In this document: one piece after another, positions 6,851-15,897 of the stretch | Layout: each line of letters starts with the position of its first letter | How positions within the stretch are numbered: position 1 is the first letter of the stretch | The notes under the pieces: model-generated | The model's input: the letters and a program-made list of their open reading frames with translations, nothing else | Databases searched by the model: none | Told to the model about the DNA's origin: nothing | Virus record (IMG/VR): IMGVR_UViG_3300010160_000016 | Location: 1 to 33,384 of that record | Source: a virus | Length of the DNA stretch: 33,384 bases | Direction: 5' to 3' (one strand) | Position numbers and translations under genes: made by a program

Positions 6851-7122
6851 GCCAGCCAGTAGCAGAAGTCGGTGCTTACAAGAACATGACGGCAACAGGG
6901 GCGGTTTCGACAGGCCCATGCCAACTGATCGGTTTTTACGTTAACAGCACTAGCGCAGGCACAATGGTTTTAACTGATGGCGGCGCAAGCGGCACAGTTG
7001 TATCAGGAACTATTACCCCTGCCGTAGGATTCCATCGTTTCCCTGCCAATATTGGAACAAGTCTTTACTTTACCGAGGGCGGGACATTAGATGTGACATT
7101 CTTCTTTGCAAGCGGTAACTAA
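6847..7122 (+). CDS. Small beta-rich virion-type protein, function unknown
   Basis: 91 residues with alternating small and hydrophobic residues (AEVGAYKNMTATGAVSTG, GTMVLTDGGASGTVVSGTI, GTSLYFTEGGTLDVTFFF), consistent with a compact beta sandwich like those of decoration or fibre-anchoring proteins. It sits between terminase and portal, starts with an ATGA overlap, and lacks signal or membrane segments. A head-decoration or small stabilising role is inferred only from fold type and position. Confidence 0.75.
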   Translation: MSQPVAEVGAYKNMTATGAVSTGPCQLIGFYVNSTSAGTMVLTDGGASGTVVSGTITPAVGFHRFPANIGTSLYFTEGGTLDVTFFFASGN

Positions 7123-7124
7123 TC

Positions 7125-9419
7125 ATGTACGAAGAAAACGGTGCGTATGAGGGTGAAGACCCAGGCCCTTATTGGCATGACCAAATAGAGGCGGCAACTA
7201 AAGTTTTTGACAAGTGGCAAAAGCGCGGTCAAAAGGTTGTCAAACGCTACCGTGATGAGCGCGATGCCATCGAAATGCCAAGGGTGAAATACAACATCCT
7301 ATGGTCAAACATCCAAGTTCTATTTCCTAGCCTCTATGGGCGCATGGCAAAGCCCGAAGTATCCCGCCGATACATGGACAGCGACCCGATTGGGCGTTTG
7401 GCATCTACCATGTTGGAACGTGTGATTGAGTACGAAACCACACAATTTGGTGATTTCGACAACGCAATGCGCGGCGTGGTGGAAGACCGTTTGTTGCCTG
7501 GTCGTGGCACGGCTTGGGTTCGATATGAGCCTGTAATTGTCAATGAGGCATTGGGCGAGCTTGAAGAAGGTCAAGTGTCCAACGTCCAAGAAATGCCTAA
7601 CGAACGCATAGATGCGGCGCATTCGCCAATTGATTATGTGTATTGGTGTGACTTCATGCATAGCCCTGCACGCACTTGGGATGAAGTGTGGTGGGTTGCA
7701 CGATGCGTTTACATGACCAAAGAAGAAGGTCTAGAGCGTTTTGGTGACGTGTTTGCCAATGTCAGCCTGACTAGCCAAAACACGGATTTGGACGGCAAAA
7801 ATCCAATGACCGCCAAATCGACCTATGAGAAAAAAGCCAAGGTCTATGAAATTTGGAACAAGCGCACCAAAAAGGTGTGTTGGCTTGCCGATAGTTATCC
7901 ACAGGCGCTAGATGAAAGGGACGACCCGCTAGAGCTTGAAGAATTTTTCCCGTGTCCGAAGCCTTTGCTTGCAACCACCACAACAGGGACAATGATTCCT
8001 GTTCCTGACTATTGCGAGTATGAAGACCAAGCACAGGAATTAGACAATCTTACCCAACGCATTTACCTGTTGACCAAGGCTTGCAAAGCCGTGGGTGTGT
8101 TTAATGCGGAATTTAAAGAATTGGGCAGGTTGTTTACAGAGGGTGTGGATAACAAGCTATTCCCTGTGACTGCTTGGGCGGCAATGTCAGAAAAAGGCGG
8201 TTTAAAAGGCGCTATTGATATGCTCGACACGTCACAAATCATTGTGACCCTGCGTGAGCTTTATACTGCTAGAGAGCAAGTTAAGCAGACCATTTACGAA
8301 ATCATGGGCATTTCGGACATTCTGCGCGGCTCAAGTAAAGCAACGGAAACTCTAGGCGCGCAGCAACTGAAGGCAAACTTTGGCAGCTTGCGTTTACGTA
8401 GCTCGCAGGGTGACGTGGCGCGTTTTGCTTCTGAGTTGTTCAAGCTAAAAGCGCAAGTAATCTGTAAGTTTTACCCGCCTGAACTGATTGTGGAAATGTC
8501 GGGCATTATGAATACGCCCGAAGGCCAAGACCCAATGGCCCTGCAGCAAGCGATTCAGATGCTGTCCAACAGCACCATTCGGGACTTCCACATTCAGGTA
8601 GAAGCCGATTCGTTAGCGCAAATTGACGACCAAGCAGAAAAGCAAGCCGCAAACGAAGCCATTGGTGCAATCGGCGCTTTCTTGCGTGAAGGCATACCTA
8701 TGGTGACTCAAGCGCCCGAAATGCTGCCTATGGTGTCTGAAATGCTGTTATTTTTGGTGCGGCGCTATCGTGCAGGGCGTGGGCTTGAAAGTTCAATTGA
8801 GCAAGCCATGAAGCAGTTGCAACAAAAAGCACAGATGGCGGCACAACAGCCCCCACAAAACCCTGAATTGATCAAAATGCAAGCCGACCAACAGGCAGAG
8901 CAAATGCGTCTGCAGGCTCACGCACAATCTGAGCAAATCAAGATGCAAGCGCAGGCACAACTTGAACAAGCTAAAGCGCAGTTTGAGATGCAAATGCAAC
9001 AAGCTAAAGTTGAATCACAAATGCAGCTAGAGCAAATGAAAGCGCAATTTGAGCAAGCCAAGCAGAACAACGAATTGCAAATCAAGGCGCGGGAAATGCA
9101 GGGGCGTGAAGAATATGAACGCTGGAAAGCCGAGCTTCAGGCCGCTACAAACATCATGGTGGCAAGGATTGGAGCAAACCCAGGCTTAGACCTGCCTTTA
9201 ATTGAAGCACAACAAGCTGCCTCTGAAAAGATTACGCAAGAGCTTGGTATGAACGTCCAAAACGCAGTAACTCAAATTGCACAGCTTGCCGACAACATGG
9301 CAAATATGCATGGCGAAGCGTTACAAGGGATTGGTGAAGCCGTTAAAAAGCTAAGTTCACCCAAAAAAGTGTTGCGCGGCCCTGATGGTCTAGTGATTGG
9401 TGTGGAAACTGTTGTATGA
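7125..9419 (+). CDS. Portal protein
   Basis: 764 residues, matching the size of P22-type portals. The N-terminal region has the expected RYRDERDAIE, KYNILWSNIQVLFPSLYGR and VVEDRLLPGRGTAWVRYEP segments; the middle contains YEIMGISDILRGSSKA, a conserved portal crown/stem signature. Residues from about 560 to 690 are a long Gln/Met/Ala coiled coil (repeated QMRLQAHAQSEQIKMQAQAQ) forming the barrel extension. It makes the ring through which DNA is packaged and ejected. Follows terminase as usual. Confidence 0.93.
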   Translation: MYEENGAYEGEDPGPYWHDQIEAATKVFDKWQKRGQKVVKRYRDERDAIEMPRVKYNILWSNIQVLFPSLYGRMAKPEVSRRYMDSDPIGRLASTMLERVIEYETTQFGDFDNAMRGVVEDRLLPGRGTAWVRYEPVIVNEALGELEEGQVSNVQEMPNERIDAAHSPIDYVYWCDFMHSPARTWDEVWWVARCVYMTKEEGLERFGDVFANVSLTSQNTDLDGKNPMTAKSTYEKKAKVYEIWNKRTKKVCWLADSYPQALDERDDPLELEEFFPCPKPLLATTTTGTMIPVPDYCEYEDQAQELDNLTQRIYLLTKACKAVGVFNAEFKELGRLFTEGVDNKLFPVTAWAAMSEKGGLKGAIDMLDTSQIIVTLRELYTAREQVKQTIYEIMGISDILRGSSKATETLGAQQLKANFGSLRLRSSQGDVARFASELFKLKAQVICKFYPPELIVEMSGIMNTPEGQDPMALQQAIQMLSNSTIRDFHIQVEADSLAQIDDQAEKQAANEAIGAIGAFLREGIPMVTQAPEMLPMVSEMLLFLVRRYRAGRGLESSIEQAMKQLQQKAQMAAQQPPQNPELIKMQADQQAEQMRLQAHAQSEQIKMQAQAQLEQAKAQFEMQMQQAKVESQMQLEQMKAQFEQAKQNNELQIKAREMQGREEYERWKAELQAATNIMVARIGANPGLDLPLIEAQQAASEKITQELGMNVQNAVTQIAQLADNMANMHGEALQGIGEAVKKLSSPKKVLRGPDGLVIGVETVV

Positions 9420-10834
9420 GCTTAGTGCTTGCCGACAGGGTTAGGCAAACCTCCACATCTACAGGGACGGGAACAATTACGCTAGATGGCACGGTAGTTG
9501 GCTACCAATCGTTTAGCGCCATTGGCAACAACAACACTACTTACTACACCATTAGCCTAGGGACGCAATGGGAAGTAGGCATTGGCACTTATTACGGTGG
9601 CACTCTATCAAGAGATACGGTAATTGCATCGTCAACAGGGTCAATCCTAAACTTGGCCGCAGGCACAAAAGATGTGTTTGTTTGCTACCCTGCTGAAAAA
9701 TCAGTCAATCAAGACGCAAACAATCGGGTATTGATTCCTTATACAACTGGAACAACAAATGTTGGTTCTTTGAATGTAGGGGATGCAACATCACACACAG
9801 ATTCGGGCGTTATCGCGGGATTTACTGCTAGTGAGCCGTTATATCTCTATACAAGTTTGCAAAATACAAGCACAGCAAACACAAGTTACGCAAGTTATGC
9901 TGTCAATGATGGTGGACATACGGCCTATGGCGAGTTAGGAATAAATAATTCCAATTACAGTTACTCGGCATCGGGGTTTCCTAATAATGGGTTTTCAACG
10001 CCATTGGCAACTTTTGTACAGTCCTATGGTGGGCCATTGGTCTTAGGTTCCTGGGATAACCAAAAGATAAGCATGATCATCAATGGTGCTGTTAGCACTA
10101 CGGATGCAATGACGATCAACACCAATGGGTCGGTAGCGTTTAATGGCCAAGTAGGGACTGCGGGTCAAGTCTTACAGTCAAACGCCACAAGCGCACCAAC
10201 TTGGGTAACTCCAAATGCAGGAACAGTTACTTCCGTATCAGGAACTTCACCAGTAGCGTCTAGTGGTGGCGCAACGCCTGCGATTAGCCTATCGGCAGCC
10301 TACGGAGATACGCTAAACCCTTATGCGTCTAAGACTGCCAAGTATGTATTGGCTGCACCCAATGGCGCAGATGGAGTCCCAACCTTTAGGGCGATTGTTG
10401 CATCTGACATTCCTACGCTAAATCAGAACACGACAGGAAGTGCGGGGACGCTGACAACCCCAAGGGCGATATACGGCAATAACTTTGATGGAAGCGCGGC
10501 TCTTACACAAATAATTGCCTCAACCTATGGCGGTACAGGAAACGGGTTTGCCAAGTTATCTGGGCCTGCAACCACAGAAAAGACTTTTACCCTACCAAAC
10601 GCTAGTGCAACGATCTTGACCGACAACGCGGCAGTCACAGTTTTACAAGGCGGTACAGGCGCAACAACCGCATCAGACGCAAGAACTAATTTAGGCGCGG
10701 CAGCTAGTGGCGCAAACTCAGATATAACCTCGGTTGCATTGACCACAGGCACTATAAGTACAGCACCAAGTGGCGGCACAGACATTGTGAACAAAACCTA
10801 TGCTGACGGATTGGCGGCAAAGTGGGGTACTTAA
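9416..10834 (+). CDS. Fibre-like virion protein between portal and scaffold
   Basis: 472 residues rich in Ser, Thr, Gly and Asn. The N-terminal 95 residues (MSLVLADRVRQTSTSTGTG, GTLSRDTVIASSTGS, FVCYPAEKSV) form a conserved attachment-type domain. The rest has trimeric fibre features, including TVTSVSGTSPVASSGGATP, STYGGTGNGFAKLSGP and LQGGTGATTASDARTNLGA, the common tail-fibre repeat. Its location between portal and scaffold genes is unusual for a tail fibre and suggests a head or neck fibre. Start overlaps the portal stop by ATGA. Confidence 0.8.
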   Translation: MSLVLADRVRQTSTSTGTGTITLDGTVVGYQSFSAIGNNNTTYYTISLGTQWEVGIGTYYGGTLSRDTVIASSTGSILNLAAGTKDVFVCYPAEKSVNQDANNRVLIPYTTGTTNVGSLNVGDATSHTDSGVIAGFTASEPLYLYTSLQNTSTANTSYASYAVNDGGHTAYGELGINNSNYSYSASGFPNNGFSTPLATFVQSYGGPLVLGSWDNQKISMIINGAVSTTDAMTINTNGSVAFNGQVGTAGQVLQSNATSAPTWVTPNAGTVTSVSGTSPVASSGGATPAISLSAAYGDTLNPYASKTAKYVLAAPNGADGVPTFRAIVASDIPTLNQNTTGSAGTLTTPRAIYGNNFDGSAALTQIIASTYGGTGNGFAKLSGPATTEKTFTLPNASATILTDNAAVTVLQGGTGATTASDARTNLGAAASGANSDITSVALTTGTISTAPSGGTDIVNKTYADGLAAKWGT

Positions 10835-11218
10835 ATGTTTGGCATTTCAGCATTTGCCGAGCTACCATTCTGTGCAATTACAGAAGCTGTAGTACCGCCT
10901 GCGCCTGAACTGCCGATTGGCGGTCACTTTGGTTTTGATGAAAAGAAGCGCAACAAACAATGGGAACGTGAGCTTGAACTAGAGGCGCAGCGTAAGCAAA
11001 CGCTAAAAGAAGCTTTGTTTGGCTTGCCGCCTGAAGCGCGTGAACAAATCACTTCTGCGCCTGATCAAACAATAGAAATTGCGGCAGCTAATAGAATTGA
11101 TTATGATGCGCTAATGCAAAGGGTTAAAGCCCTAGACATTCAGATCAAAGAGCAGGAACGCAAACGGCGATTTGATAGGGATGAACAAGACATTATGAGA
11201 ATATTGGAGTTGATTTGA
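10835..11218 (+). CDS. Conserved small protein of the head cluster, function unknown
   Basis: 127 residues. A short hydrophobic N-terminus (MFGISAFAELPFCAI) is followed by a proline patch and a charged coiled coil (KRNKQWERELELEAQRKQTLKEA, then RVKALDIQIKEQERKRRFDRDEQD). Proteins with the same MFGxxAFAxxPF start are found in this slot in related phages. ATG directly follows the fibre stop. Could be an assembly chaperone for the preceding fibre or a minor virion protein; not assigned. Confidence 0.75.
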   Translation: MFGISAFAELPFCAITEAVVPPAPELPIGGHFGFDEKKRNKQWERELELEAQRKQTLKEALFGLPPEAREQITSAPDQTIEIAAANRIDYDALMQRVKALDIQIKEQERKRRFDRDEQDIMRILELI

Positions 11219-11637
11219 AAACAACTTGGGTTTTCCCGTCTGATGGCTCTGAGCCATATGAAAAGCACAAAGGCCCAATGTATGACGGCACTATGGTGAT
11301 GGGTGACATTGCCCCGTTTATGTCTCCTGACGGCGTGATGATTACAGGCAGGTCGCAATGGCGGCAACACCTCAAAGATACCGATTCAATCGAAATGGGG
11401 CATTCTGATATAAAGTATGCACAAGCCGAATGGAACAAAAAGAAAGCGGCTCATGCAGAGCGTTTAAAGGGTCAAGTGGCACTAATACAAGAGTTTGACC
11501 GACCTGGCGCACCAATTGCCCCGCAAAGAATGTCGCAATTGAATGTAGAGATGGCAAATAGGTTGCATAATCGACCCATGCCTGAACGCAAAGAAATGCT
11601 GAAAATGACTTTGGAACAAATGAAAAGGATGAGGTAA
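11215..11637 (+). CDS. Conserved phage protein upstream of scaffold, function unknown
   Basis: 140 residues from a TTG start at 11215, overlapping the previous stop by 4 bases and preceded by TTGGAG. The N-terminal part MVMGDIAPFMSPDGVMITGRSQWRQHLK matches a small family seen before scaffold genes, where DGxxIxSRSxHREHLK is conserved. The C-terminal half is helical and basic (ERKEMLKMTLEQMKRMR). The ATG of the scaffold gene follows immediately after the stop, so both are co-translated. Confidence 0.75.
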   Translation: MKTTWVFPSDGSEPYEKHKGPMYDGTMVMGDIAPFMSPDGVMITGRSQWRQHLKDTDSIEMGHSDIKYAQAEWNKKKAAHAERLKGQVALIQEFDRPGAPIAPQRMSQLNVEMANRLHNRPMPERKEMLKMTLEQMKRMR

Positions 11638-12690
11638 ATGGAAAACGAAGTTGTCGCACCCGACACGCCAGTTGAAACAGTCGTTACCGAAACACCTGCC
11701 GAAACGCCATCAGAACCGTTAAGCAGGGCAGATACCATTCGTGAGGCGTTGGCTAAAACGCCAACCAATCGTGGCAAACACGCAGCCACACAACCAAGGG
11801 AAAGCGGCAAATTTGCCCCTAAATTCCCAACCCCACCATCTTCAGAGCCAGTAGAGCCAAAGGCAGAGGCGGCGCAAGCGCCTGATATGCCCAAGTCTTT
11901 GAAGCTTGAAATGAAGACGTATTGGGAAAAAGCACCTGCAGAATTGCGTCAAGCTATTGCACAGCGTGAGGCAGATTTTGAGCGCGGCATCAACACTTAT
12001 AAACAAAGGGATGCTGAAGCGAAAGCCATTACCGACTTGTTCCAGCCGTATGAATGGATGATGCGTAATGAAAACGCCACCCCTGCTACGGCAATTGGCC
12101 CATTACTTCAGACGGCGGCATTGTTAAGAACAGGCACACCACAGCAAAAATCACAAGCTGTGGCGCAAATGATTCAGCAATTCCAAATTCCATTAGACCA
12201 AGTGTCGGCTTACTTTTCAGGTGAAACCCCACAGGTAGATAATCAATACAATCAACTAGCGCAACAAGTACAGCAACTGACGCAACACATTACGCAGTCG
12301 CAATACGAAGCGCAGAAACAGAATGAAAGCCGAGCACTCTCGGTAATTCAGCAGTTTGCGAGCGACCCCGCAAATCTGCACTTTGAGGCAGTCCAAGACC
12401 GTATGTTGCAGCTTCTCCAAGCTCCACAAGTATTGGGCGACACAAGTCATTTGTCTGAGCGCGAGAAATTGCAATTGGCTTATGACACGGCGGTAAGGCT
12501 TGACCCTACTATTGCACAGCAGGTCTATGCTCAACAGCATCAAACCATGCAAGCGCAAAATCAGGTTCAAAGAGCAAGAACAGCGGCGGTACAAGTGCGA
12601 GGCGCACCTAGCGCAAGTGCGAATACTGCAATCAATCAAACGGATAGGCGTGCGGTAATAGCCAACGCTTTAAGGCAAGCAAACTTTTAA
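11638..12690 (+). CDS. Capsid scaffolding protein
   Basis: 350 residues, acidic and Pro/Thr-rich N-terminus, then long Gln-rich helices (VDNQYNQLAQQVQQLTQHIT, QAQNQVQRARTAAV) and a basic C-terminus (DRRAVIANALRQANF). This composition, length and position directly before the coat gene are typical of P22-type scaffolds, which guide procapsid assembly and leave before maturation. The MPKSLKLEMKTYWEKAPAEL segment (about 84-103) is a conserved feature of these proteins. Confidence 0.88.
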   Translation: MENEVVAPDTPVETVVTETPAETPSEPLSRADTIREALAKTPTNRGKHAATQPRESGKFAPKFPTPPSSEPVEPKAEAAQAPDMPKSLKLEMKTYWEKAPAELRQAIAQREADFERGINTYKQRDAEAKAITDLFQPYEWMMRNENATPATAIGPLLQTAALLRTGTPQQKSQAVAQMIQQFQIPLDQVSAYFSGETPQVDNQYNQLAQQVQQLTQHITQSQYEAQKQNESRALSVIQQFASDPANLHFEAVQDRMLQLLQAPQVLGDTSHLSEREKLQLAYDTAVRLDPTIAQQVYAQQHQTMQAQNQVQRARTAAVQVRGAPSASANTAINQTDRRAVIANALRQANF

Positions 12691-12700
12691 GGAGTAAATC

Positions 12701-13681
12701 ATGGCATACGCCAATAGTAATTACTCAGACGTTTTAGCCACTACCATTGAATCACGTTCAGGCATCGTTGCTGACAACGTGACCAAAAACAATGCGTTGC
12801 TGACTCGCCTGAGAGAGAAAGGCCGTTATAAGCCTTTCACAGGTGGTTCGACAATCTTGCAAGAGTTGTCATTCCAAGCTAACTCAACCGCTATGTACTA
12901 CAGCGGCGCTGAAGTCTTAGACATTAGCCCTGCAGACGTTATTAGCGCGGCTCAGTTCCCAATCAAGCAAGCGGCTGTAGCCGTGACCATCAATGGTTTG
13001 GAAATGCTCCAAAACAGCGGCGAAGAACAGATCATTGACCTGTTTGACGCACGTTTGGACGTTGCTGAAGCTTCCATTGAAAACTTGATCTCCACAGGTA
13101 TCTACTCGGACGGTACAGCCAACAACGGCAAGCAAATCACAGGTTTGCAAGCTATGGTGGTTGCTAACCCTGCGACAGGTGTTGTGGGCGGTATTGACCG
13201 TGGCACATGGTCGTTTTGGCGCAATCAGACTTTCGACTTTTCGAGCGACTTGGGTGCTTCTGCATCTAGTTCTAACATTCAAACAGGTTTTAACCGTTTG
13301 TATGCCAAGACAAGCCGTGGCTCTGACGTTGTTGACCTGATTTTGCTTGACAACAACCTGTGGGGCTTCTTTATGAGCAGCCTGCAAAACATTCAGCGTT
13401 TCCCTGGCTCTAGCAAAATGGCCGAACTTGGCTTTGTTGCATCTAAGTACATGAACGCTGATGTGGTGCTAGACGGTGGTATCGGTGGAAACATTCCTAC
13501 TTCTACAGGTTATTTCCTGAACACGAAGTACATTTTCTTCCGTCCACACGCAAACCGCAATTTCGTCCCAATCGGCGATGAGCGTATGAGTACCAACCAA
13601 GATGCCATCGTGCGCTTGATTGGATGGGCTGGTAATATGACTGCCTCGGGACTTCAGTTCCAAGGCATAATGACTGAATAA
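12701..13681 (+). CDS. Major capsid protein
   Basis: 326 residues, preceded by a strong AAGGAG (12689-12694). The sequence begins ANSNYSDVLATTIESRSG and includes GRYKPFTGGSTILQELSF and FPIKQAAVAVTINGLEML, which are characteristic of coat proteins of short-tailed phages with the HK97-type fold. The end (RPHANRNFVPIGDERMSTNQDAIV) fits too. It follows the scaffold and has the cleanest ribosome site in the head cluster, consistent with high expression. Confidence 0.92.
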   Translation: MAYANSNYSDVLATTIESRSGIVADNVTKNNALLTRLREKGRYKPFTGGSTILQELSFQANSTAMYYSGAEVLDISPADVISAAQFPIKQAAVAVTINGLEMLQNSGEEQIIDLFDARLDVAEASIENLISTGIYSDGTANNGKQITGLQAMVVANPATGVVGGIDRGTWSFWRNQTFDFSSDLGASASSSNIQTGFNRLYAKTSRGSDVVDLILLDNNLWGFFMSSLQNIQRFPGSSKMAELGFVASKYMNADVVLDGGIGGNIPTSTGYFLNTKYIFFRPHANRNFVPIGDERMSTNQDAIVRLIGWAGNMTASGLQFQGIMTE

Positions 13682-13693
13682 GGAGCAAATATC

Positions 13694-14227
13694 ATGGCAG
13701 ATTACGTCATTGACGGAAAAATCGGCATAGATTTGACAGCTACTTATGCGTCAACATCTGCTGGTTCTACTACCCTGTTTCCTGTAACCCCAGGGACTCG
13801 CGTATCAACATCCAACAACGGCGTGTACATTTTTGTGCGTGCCGAATCCACCATCAACCAATTTGATGCGGTAATCATGTCCACATTTGCAGATTCAGCG
13901 AGTTCAACTCCTGTGATGCGTGCTGTACCTGTTACCACCACCAATGCGGCTGCTTTGGGGTTTAACATGGTTGGCTTTGCACAAACCGCGATAGCTTCTA
14001 GCTACTACGGTTGGGTTGGCTTGAACGGCATATTGCGTGTTAACCTGTTGGTTTCTTGCAATCCTAAAGTGCCTTTGTACACCACTTCTACTGCGGGTTC
14101 GTTGGACGACACAACTGTGTCTGCTGGCTTCATTCAAGGTATTGTGGCTAATACATCTGCGACTTCTGCATCTGCACCATTCTGTATGGTCAACAATGCA
14201 GGCTTAATCATGGTTGGCGCAGGCTAA
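13694..14227 (+). CDS. Head decoration/stabilising-type protein
   Basis: 177 residues, beta-rich with many Ser, Thr and Gly, no charged helices. A strong TAAGGAG precedes the ATG, as for the coat gene just upstream. Segments such as RVSTSNNGVYIFVRAESTI and YYGWVGLNGILRVNLL suggest a compact beta fold. Position right after the coat gene, followed by a terminator, suggests a decoration or minor head protein made in similar amounts. The specific role is inferred from position. Confidence 0.75.
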   Translation: MADYVIDGKIGIDLTATYASTSAGSTTLFPVTPGTRVSTSNNGVYIFVRAESTINQFDAVIMSTFADSASSTPVMRAVPVTTTNAAALGFNMVGFAQTAIASSYYGWVGLNGILRVNLLVSCNPKVPLYTTSTAGSLDDTTVSAGFIQGIVANTSATSASAPFCMVNNAGLIMVGAG

Positions 14228-14239
14228 TCAAAAATGATG

Positions 14240-14267
14240 CCCCACTCACAAGGTGGGGTGTCTTTTT
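14240..14267 (+). terminator. Rho-independent terminator after the head genes
   Basis: Stem CCCCAC/GTGGGG (14240-14245 with 14253-14258), loop of 7 bases, then TGTCTTTTT. It ends the coat/decoration unit and separates it from the glycan cassette. Incomplete termination would give the falling expression expected for downstream genes. Confidence 0.85.
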
Positions 14268-14268
14268 A

Positions 14269-15897
14269 ATGAGTTTTTTACCGCTAAAAATTACGGGGCA
14301 ATGTGTCGAAAATGATGACACGTTATTTGCCCACATGGATGCCGCAATCGCAAGAGGCTATCCACAGGTCAAAGAAGCCCAAGACCCAAAACGTGGGCCA
14401 ATACTTTTAGTGGCAAGCGCCCCAAGTGTTAAAGGGCAAATAGAGCTTATTAGAAAGATGCAAAAGGCGGGAGCGCCTGTAGTTGCTATTAAAGGCGCAC
14501 ATGATTGGCTTATAGACAACGGCGTAGTGCCTGACTATGCCCTAGCCATAGACCCACAAGAGCATAGGATTGCCTTTTACAAGCCGCGTTCCGAAGTTCA
14601 ATACATGATTGCCAGCCAATGCCATAAGGCAATGTTTGACAATCTAGAGGGCTACAACGTCACTATTTGGCATCCATACATCACCAAAGGCCAAACGCAC
14701 CCTAAAAACTCCATGCTAATTGGTGGAGGCACAACATCGGGCTTGAGGGCAATTTCGCTGTTTTACGTTTTAGGATGGCGGCAATTTGAGCTATTTGGCT
14801 TTGACTCATGCAACGATGGTGAAACTTTGCGCGTCAATGGTGAAGGCATCAAGGAAGGCGATAAGCTGATTGAAGTCAGAATTGAGCCAAATGGTGAGGT
14901 GTTCTTTTGCAACCCCGCTATGGCGTTGCAGGCAGAGCATTTTCAAACGTACTACGACTACTTGCCTGATGCTGCGTTTAACGGACACGGGCGTGGATTG
15001 ATACAAGCCATCATAAAAAAGCGTGCCGACAACATGGCAGAGCTTCACGCTTTAAACAAAACCGAACCAAACAACAGGGTTTCGTTTATTCATTCGGGCG
15101 GCGACCAAATGGCAAGTTACCGCTACAGGGCAAAGATACCCGCAGGCGATTGGGCAAGCCTTAACGATTTGACTGCTGACACATTGGTTTTTTGTAAGCC
15201 CGTGCCTGAAGAACTAATGATGATGGCTCGCGCCAAAGCAAGGGGCGCAAGGGTCATTGTTGATTTTTGCGATGACCATTTTGATTGGATGCATTACGCT
15301 GAAGCCTTGCGCTTGGCTGATGTGGTCACTTGCCCAACCCAAGAAATGGCTAACCGCATCAAAGCGTTTGCGCGGGATGCCATAGTTATTCCCGACCCTT
15401 ATGAATACCCTGAAATGCCCCCGCATTGCAATGGGGTGAAGTGCCTATGGTTTGGTCATGCTGTCAACAAAGACAGTTTGCGCCGAATCTTGCCTGACTT
15501 AGACGGCTACCCGCTAAGTGTTGTTTCCAATTTTGGTGGTGCTATCCCTTGGTCGCACGAAACCATGCTAGAAGAATTTGCACAAGCTGACATTGTGGTG
15601 ATACCTGCCACCGAAACGTACAAAAGCCCCAATCGGGCCATAGAGGCGATTCGGCAAGGATGTTTTGTGGTTGCAGAGCCGCACCCCGCATTAGAAGGTT
15701 TCCCTGGCATTTGGATAGGCAACATAAAAGAGGGCATTGAATGGACACAACGGCAGAGCGTGAATCAAAATATTTTGGCGGCGCAGAAGTACGTGAGGGA
15801 AGAATACTCGCCTCAAACATTGATAAAAACGTGGAAGACAGTTACCCAACCGCCTACAACTTGGGATGTGGAAACAAGAAATGGGACGGATGGATAA
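14269..15897 (+). CDS. Fusion of DUF115 (MptE/MAF-like) domain and GT-B glycosyltransferase
   Basis: 542 residues in two parts. Residues 43-185 are a DUF115 domain (ILLVASAPS, GAHDW 76-80, IDPQEH, MLIGGGTTSGLR 149-160, FGFDSC), the family of MptE pterin kinases and MAF flagellin glycosyltransferases. Residues 285-520 are a GT4-like half (SYRYRAKIPAG, VIVDFCDDHFDWM, VTCPTQEMANRIK, ADIVVIPATETYKSPNRAIEAI, a typical GT-B nucleotide-sugar loop). It probably transfers a sugar, perhaps to a virion or host surface component. A second DUF115 protein follows at 16325. The 3' end overlaps the methyltransferase gene by 157 bases. Confidence 0.8.
   Translation: MSFLPLKITGQCVENDDTLFAHMDAAIARGYPQVKEAQDPKRGPILLVASAPSVKGQIELIRKMQKAGAPVVAIKGAHDWLIDNGVVPDYALAIDPQEHRIAFYKPRSEVQYMIASQCHKAMFDNLEGYNVTIWHPYITKGQTHPKNSMLIGGGTTSGLRAISLFYVLGWRQFELFGFDSCNDGETLRVNGEGIKEGDKLIEVRIEPNGEVFFCNPAMALQAEHFQTYYDYLPDAAFNGHGRGLIQAIIKKRADNMAELHALNKTEPNNRVSFIHSGGDQMASYRYRAKIPAGDWASLNDLTADTLVFCKPVPEELMMMARAKARGARVIVDFCDDHFDWMHYAEALRLADVVTCPTQEMANRIKAFARDAIVIPDPYEYPEMPPHCNGVKCLWFGHAVNKDSLRRILPDLDGYPLSVVSNFGGAIPWSHETMLEEFAQADIVVIPATETYKSPNRAIEAIRQGCFVVAEPHPALEGFPGIWIGNIKEGIEWTQRQSVNQNILAAQKYVREEYSPQTLIKTWKTVTQPPTTWDVETRNGTDG

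Noticed and set aside
8800-9110. Leu-rich minus-strand frame opposite the portal coiled coil
   Set aside because: It is the mirror of Gln/Lys codons in the portal tail, a usual artefact of CAA/CAG-rich coding.
10525-10794. Val/Ala-rich minus-strand frame opposite the first fibre gene
   Set aside because: Produced by the Thr/Gly/Ala codon repeats of the fibre; no start signals and no family features.
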